This document shows positions 58,917-64,000 of a DNA stretch of 64,000 nt, piece by piece. Position 1 is the first letter of the stretch, and each line of letters starts with the position of its first letter. A model generated the notes under the pieces. That model ran no database searches. It saw nothing but the letters and a program-made list of their open reading frames with translations, and was not told the DNA's origin. Source of the stretch: Rhizophagus clarus (Eukaryota > Glomeromycota > Glomeromycetes > Glomerales > Glomeraceae); assembly GCA_015698045.1 (NCBI GenBank), contig BLAL01000040.1:536501-600500 (forward strand). Direction: 5' to 3'. The position numbers and the translations under genes are program-made.

Positions 58917-60480
58917 TATTTCGAAATTTGTCCAACTGTTCGTAAAAACAAAAAATGGTTTTCTTATCACAAAATTACCAATTCTAATAATTAAATAATT
59001 GATACGCCCAAACTCGGGTTTTATGTAGTTTAGACCATATACTGCGGGGGATGATCAGATACATTTGGAGATGTTATTGTTGCTATTGATCTATTGTTGC
59101 TATTGTGATGGTCAAAATAGCGCCTTATACGGCAAAATTTTCATTATGCAAAATTTTTAATTATAACAATTAAGGATATAAAAGCAAAGTATTTTAAAAC
59201 AGGAAACAATAGTTCATATGTGAAAGACTAAAGATGCTGTAATTATTAACATGTTCAAACTTTAAAAAGTTAATTTATTTATCTATTTTACGTTATTGTT
59301 TATTATTTATATTTGATTCTTTATACGTTCTTTATTCTTGCAGTGATCTTTCTAAATAATTTTACAGTAATAATTGTTAGGCCTAATTTAATTTTAATAA
59401 ATAAATAATTATATTTTATTTTATAAGTAAAATGGATTAATTATAAATATACTTGTATGCGGGTATCTATTAAATTCATCTTGCTGGGTTTCTAATGAGC
59501 AAGTAATTTTTCTGTGATTTTTGGTCAGTATATTTGTATTCAATGGTACAAGACCTCAGTTGTCAAGTATTTTATACTGCGGATAATCACGTAGTATTTC
59601 CTTTTTTGTTAATGTCGGCTGAGTATTTAGTATTATGCAATTCCGGCCTAATAGTACGTAATAAGACATAAATATATTTATATTTAATGAACGAAAATGG
59701 TAAAGGATGAAAAATTAATTGGTATACCACACATATTTTACGGAACTCGGTCCTTTCATATTTCCAGCATAGCGGGTGTATTTCGGAATTCCAGATAGAT
59801 CGCTCTATTTTTTTTTTTTTTACAGAATAACTTGGGAATCAAATATTGGTTGGAGAGAAATCGAATAATCGACCAAATAAATTGAATTTACAGTACTTGG
59901 TAATGTAGGCCAAAAGTGTCGGTAAATCTTCCGTTTATCCGAAGGCCAATAAATACAATCAATTTTCCTAAGGATGAAACTTAAATTTTTACTGTGTGTA
60001 AAAAAATGTGACTTTGTGACATCTTTTTGTGTGTCAAGTATTTTAATCTTGCATAACATAAATTTTATATAATTAATTAATTGTAATTCTATAAATTTTA
60101 AATTTTAAATAAACGTATTTCAATTCTTTATTATTAAATAATTAAATATTAGTAACAACCTAAGAAAGGAACATGTTACTGCATACATATTAATAGTGCA
60201 TGTAGTTGATTATGCGTTGAACGTGTCATTCACTCATCGTAGATCTAATTTTAATATTTTACAAAAACATGAAAATGATTGTGAACTGTACAGTTGAAGA
60301 CAATTTTCTAAATTGTTATTATAAAAAACGAAGTTGTAAAGAAGTACGACATTATTTGCAGATTTCTAAATTTAATGTCGCAGCCCATCCCGATAAAATA
60401 GGAGATTAAAAAAAAAATATCATTATGAGCACTTTTTAGTATTTTTAGTATCGTATGGTTTGTGCTGCTTAATAATTAAC
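58917..60480. other. Intergenic, no gene seen
   Basis: AT-rich. A minus-strand open frame at 59820-60059 lies next to a T13 tract and has no recognisable domain. Confidence 0.45.
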
Positions 60481-60654
60481 ACACCACCCCGGGTAGCACA
60501 ATTATTAATGATATTGGTGACACTACATATGAGTGAACGGGATTATGCAGGTGACAGATAATTTTCGCACCCCAAACTGTCCCTAAGATAAATATAACGC
60601 GGTCGTCACGTAACCACGTGGCATAAAGATCACCCATGATACCCGAGGTGGTGT
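60481..60654. mobile_element. Candidate MITE with 15-bp terminal inverted repeats
   Basis: The ends ACACCACCCCGGGTA (60481-60495) and its inverted copy with one mismatch (60640-60654) enclose 144 bp of DNA that is more GC-rich than its surroundings, including CACGTAACCACGTGG. No coding sequence is present. Target-site duplication is not clear, so this could be an unrelated palindromic insert. Confidence 0.55.
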
Positions 60655-61479
60655 AGTATGATCCACTGCTTATGCATAGTTAAATAATTTTTACGTCACG
60701 TTTCTTTTACTCGCCACGAAAATTTTTCAAAGATTATTTTTTTTTTTTTTGAATTGTTTGAGGTCTATTTGGCATAATTTCGATTTTGTTAATTTTTTTG
60801 TCTATAATATCCGTTTTATCATCTATTTCAGTCGACTATCTGTCAATACTTTCTTTAGGTTTCTTTTGAACTCGGCAATTCTTTATCGATATTAATTTCG
60901 AACTCGAAACTTTTTGTCACCTTTTCAAACCTTCTATTAAGTTATTTCTTTAAGATTAACTACAGTATTCTTTTTCATAAATGATATTTATTCCATTATT
61001 TGTTGTGTCAATAGGAATCCAAACTTCAAAGGAACCGAATCATTTGTGGCAGTAAGTATAAGAAATGTTGGTGAAATCAAACGGACTAATGTTAGACTTA
61101 GAGTTATAAAAGGTCCTTCAACTAGAGTCGCGGAGCAACTTTCTGGGGAAGTATTTATCTGTGAAAATTAAAATATCCCGAGATGTCAAAGAGCAGCAGC
61201 CATAGGAATTAGAGTTTCCCAAATTCATCAAATGTTATAAAACGAAAGTTAGAATAAATACTTCGATTTTGAGCAGAATTGATCCACTTGATGAAGTAAG
61301 TATAAGTCACAAATAATATTAAACTAGTCAATTTGTTTAAACACTTTAAAATTGAAATTTTGAAGTTCCAATATATCTTTTGCTATGCTACTAGTAATCT
61401 TAATATTCTTTTTACATACTATTCTTTTCTATGTTATGCGATTTCTTTTCGTAGATTTCTTTGTACTATATATTGATGA
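60655..61479. other. Intergenic with a short coding-like relic
   Basis: Around 61012-61170 a plus-strand frame reads NRNPNFKGTESFVAVSIRNV followed by about 30 more residues before a stop. I do not recognise it; it may be a fragment of a dead gene. Confidence 0.35.
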
Positions 61480-61720
61480 AAATAATTAAGTTTTGTAACA
61501 ATAATGTATTTCATTATGACACGAATTGAAAGTCAATAATTGAAGAAAAACTTAATAATACTCCTCGATATTGAGATAAAGGCTGTTCGTTCTCCAAGGA
61601 TATCTGATATCATTCAGTTGGTAAAAATCTTTGGTCAAATGATTAAATTAAGCTTGCAATATACCGTTGGCAAAGCCCTTCAACTATTTAAGAAACGAGA
61701 ACGAATAAATATTAAAGAGT
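61480..61720 (-). pseudogene. Decayed F-box gene fragment
   Basis: DNA at 61515-61600 (TGACACGAATTGAAAGTCAA, and later ACTCCTCGATATTGAGATAA followed by AGGCTG) aligns with the F-box genes at 58365-58440 (TGACACATTGAAGGTCAATT, and GCTCCTTGAAATTGAGACAA followed by AGGTTG). This is the conserved TRQPLSQFQGASTCF block. Internal deletions and substitutions break the frame. Confidence 0.55.
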
Positions 61721-64000
61721 AATCGAAAGACTTTACATTTAAACGGCTTTGTTATGCGTATGAAAAAACGTACGTTTTTTCATTTCATAATCTTAAACAC
61801 AAAATGTAGAGTTTCTCGAGTCGTTGCAATAAATCTATATTGAGGATATCGAAAGAATATATTGTAACGGGCAACAAATCTATATTGAGAATATCAAAAC
61901 GATAATAATATCGGAATAATTCCGGGATACTAATATCTATTCTAAGATTGCGTGCCGTAAGTAATAATAATTATATTCGAATTATAACTTAGGCGGGCTG
62001 TAATATTATAAACATAAGTTGTAATTTGGTTGTAAACATTATGCTATTGTGGTTAACTGAAAGATGATTTACAACCATTATAATTACTTGATTTTTGGAC
62101 TTACAACTATTTACGGCAGGCAACACTAATCTATTCACTAAAATAATGAATAATGTAATATAATTTATGAGAGAGTAACGGGTCAAATTTCTTTATTCGT
62201 TATAATTACTAATTAATTTTTAATATCTAATTTATTTTGGTTACAATGGAATGAATTTTGCATTTATTCGAGATTAGATTCATATGATAATTTCAGTCAA
62301 TGATTTAAATCCTTTTATTCAAAATGTAGCTATTGTTTATCATAGAATGATTGTAATGTAGCTTCTTTTGGATTTGAAACGAGGAAACATCTCATTCTTC
62401 CCTTCTTACAGTATAATGTATGACGAAAATAATAACGAAAATACGAAATAATTTCGGCTGGAATTATCCAAAAAAGGAAAGATGTCTGCTTTCGCACCTT
62501 ATCTTTTATGCAAACCTCGGGAGTACTAGCACAATATGGTTATTATCTCAAAGTATTCATTCCGCATGTATTCTAACTAGAAACAATACTTTCTATTAAA
62601 CTTAATCAATTACCGTCGAATTATCGACCAATGATATAAATTCTTTGATGACCAATAATACTAAGATCTGATGAAAAACATAATACCACCTTATCAGGGT
62701 ATTATTATCGCCGTTGATCATATGATTATTGTTTAAACTGGTTTTTTCCAGTTTTCGTGACAACTTTTTAATTTTAATGCATGAATAACACAGTTCCACT
62801 GTTTTTAATTATTCCCTTTTTAGATAAATAAAAAAATTTCGGTACATCTGCTCAGCCCAAGAAACCAGACATTTAATGAAAAAAACCACATGAATCATAT
62901 GCTCAAGGTACATTTCGGAAAGGTTGGCGTGTTTGAATGCGACAGAAAATTTTTTTAAGAGTCTTTTACACGGCGTTATTCATTCATATTAATGAACGGC
63001 AATTATTATTTTTTTTTTTTTTTTTGAAAGAAAAAAAATAAGGATATTACAATAAAAATCAAGCCCATTGATCATTATAATTTGTACATGTTATATCTGC
63101 TATAAATTCGCTTGGTTTACATTGAAATCTTTACGGCGGAAAAAAAAAAACATTTTTTAAGAAATTATGCCCCAAATAATTTAAAATTATGTTTTCTAAT
63201 AAATTAAGATACATGCCATTTTTTTTTTATTTATTTATATCGATGCCTACAAATAATTTTTCCCATTCGTAGTTCTCGACATAATCCTATTATCCTATTA
63301 CCAGGATATCCTTCGAAAAATACCTACGATTTTTGTTGTATACGCATGTAACAAATTTTTTTCCAAAAAAATTCGAAAAAGTGAACCGAAAAATTAGAAA
63401 TAATATCATAAATGATATTATTTCATTGGATAAATTTACTACTTCGTATTCTTTACTATAAAAATTTCCGGAAATTTTACATGGTTAAATTTTTTTTTTA
63501 TTTCTCCCATTATTTTTCCCGTTCGTTATGAAATATAGTGTATATAGCATTTTTTAACTTTTTTTTTTTAAAAAAAAAAAAATTTTATTTTTTTTTAATA
63601 TAATAAGAGTGATAAACAACATACTTTCTTGCAAATTACTTGTAAATTTTTTTTTTTTTATGTATAATATATATATTTTTTTTATCGGCGAAATATTATT
63701 ATTATAGAATGACAAAAAATTTTAGGTTTATGCAATGTAACAAAAATTTTTAATTTTACGGACTTTTGCATACATATTTTTCGTAAAACTGCATTGACCA
63801 AACGTAATTATTATTATTTTTTTTAAAACGAACTTTCTTATATTTCAAATTCACGTTTTCTTCTTCGTATTTAACAATTATCTTAATATGCTTATGATAA
63901 ATAAATTTCCTCGTTCAATGATTGATAAATTTATTATGAATATAATATATGCAAATATCTTTAATTTTGTAATGAATCAAAAAACAGAATATTATCAGAC
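61721..64000. other. Intergenic to window end, no gene seen
   Basis: AT-rich. There are A/T homopolymer clusters at 63009-63030 and 63561-63598. At about 63418-63455 a TATTTCATTGGATAAATTTA stretch resembles the sequence downstream of the HMG-like relic at 50.7 kb, but no coding part accompanies it. Confidence 0.4.

Noticed and set aside
58917-58970. Upstream in-frame ATG of the second F-box gene
   Set aside because: The extra 18 residues have no counterpart in the paralogue, whose start aligns with 58916.

Overview
The window looks like nuclear DNA of an arbuscular mycorrhizal fungus (Glomeromycotina, most like Rhizophagus irregularis). This identification is inferred from gene content and style, not from a database match. 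The DNA is very AT-rich, with long A and T tracts. Introns are short (about 70-130 nt) and follow fungal rules. The gene families are ones known to be expanded in that lineage: MATA-HMG-type HMG-box proteins, F-box/LRR proteins, Sel1-repeat proteins, and decayed Tigger/pogo transposons. I saw no rRNA, tRNA, CRISPR array or bacterial-style operon.

Layout. 0.4-10.8 kb: four HMG-box genes (three on +, one on -), three of them with C-terminal tandem peptide repeats, and a dead pogo/Tigger transposase between the first two. The second and third genes end inside large palindromes that span their stop codons. 13.6 kb: a two-exon PMP3-type membrane proteolipid gene. 16.7-17.9 kb: a five-exon gene with a C-terminal PB1 domain. 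18.8-20.7 kb: a Sel1-repeat protein on the minus strand. 23.9-27.7 kb and 36.8-41.0 kb: two paralogous five-exon genes for large proteins with a propeller-like N-terminus and a TRP-like ion-channel C-terminus. Between them at 30.9-33.5 kb lies an eleven-exon proton/myo-inositol-type sugar transporter on the minus strand. 41.4-44.0 kb: three copies of a 0.9-1.0 kb unit built from ~88 bp sub-repeats. 44.8 kb: a clear MITE. 47.5 kb: a small HMG-like protein with its own 45-bp repeats, followed by two decayed relatives at 50.5 and 53.2 kb. 55.1-58.9 kb: two tandem F-box/LRR genes plus a duplicated 3' fragment, and another F-box relic at 61.5 kb. The rest is AT-rich intergenic DNA.

The genes do not form one pathway. 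The strongest themes are local duplication and decay (HMG, channel and F-box families) and in-frame tandem repeats growing at protein ends. Two details stand out. The 3' palindromes of two HMG paralogues show paired base changes between arms. The exon lengths of the two channel genes are conserved exactly, including a 25-nt microexon, while one copy has switched to a GC-AG intron.
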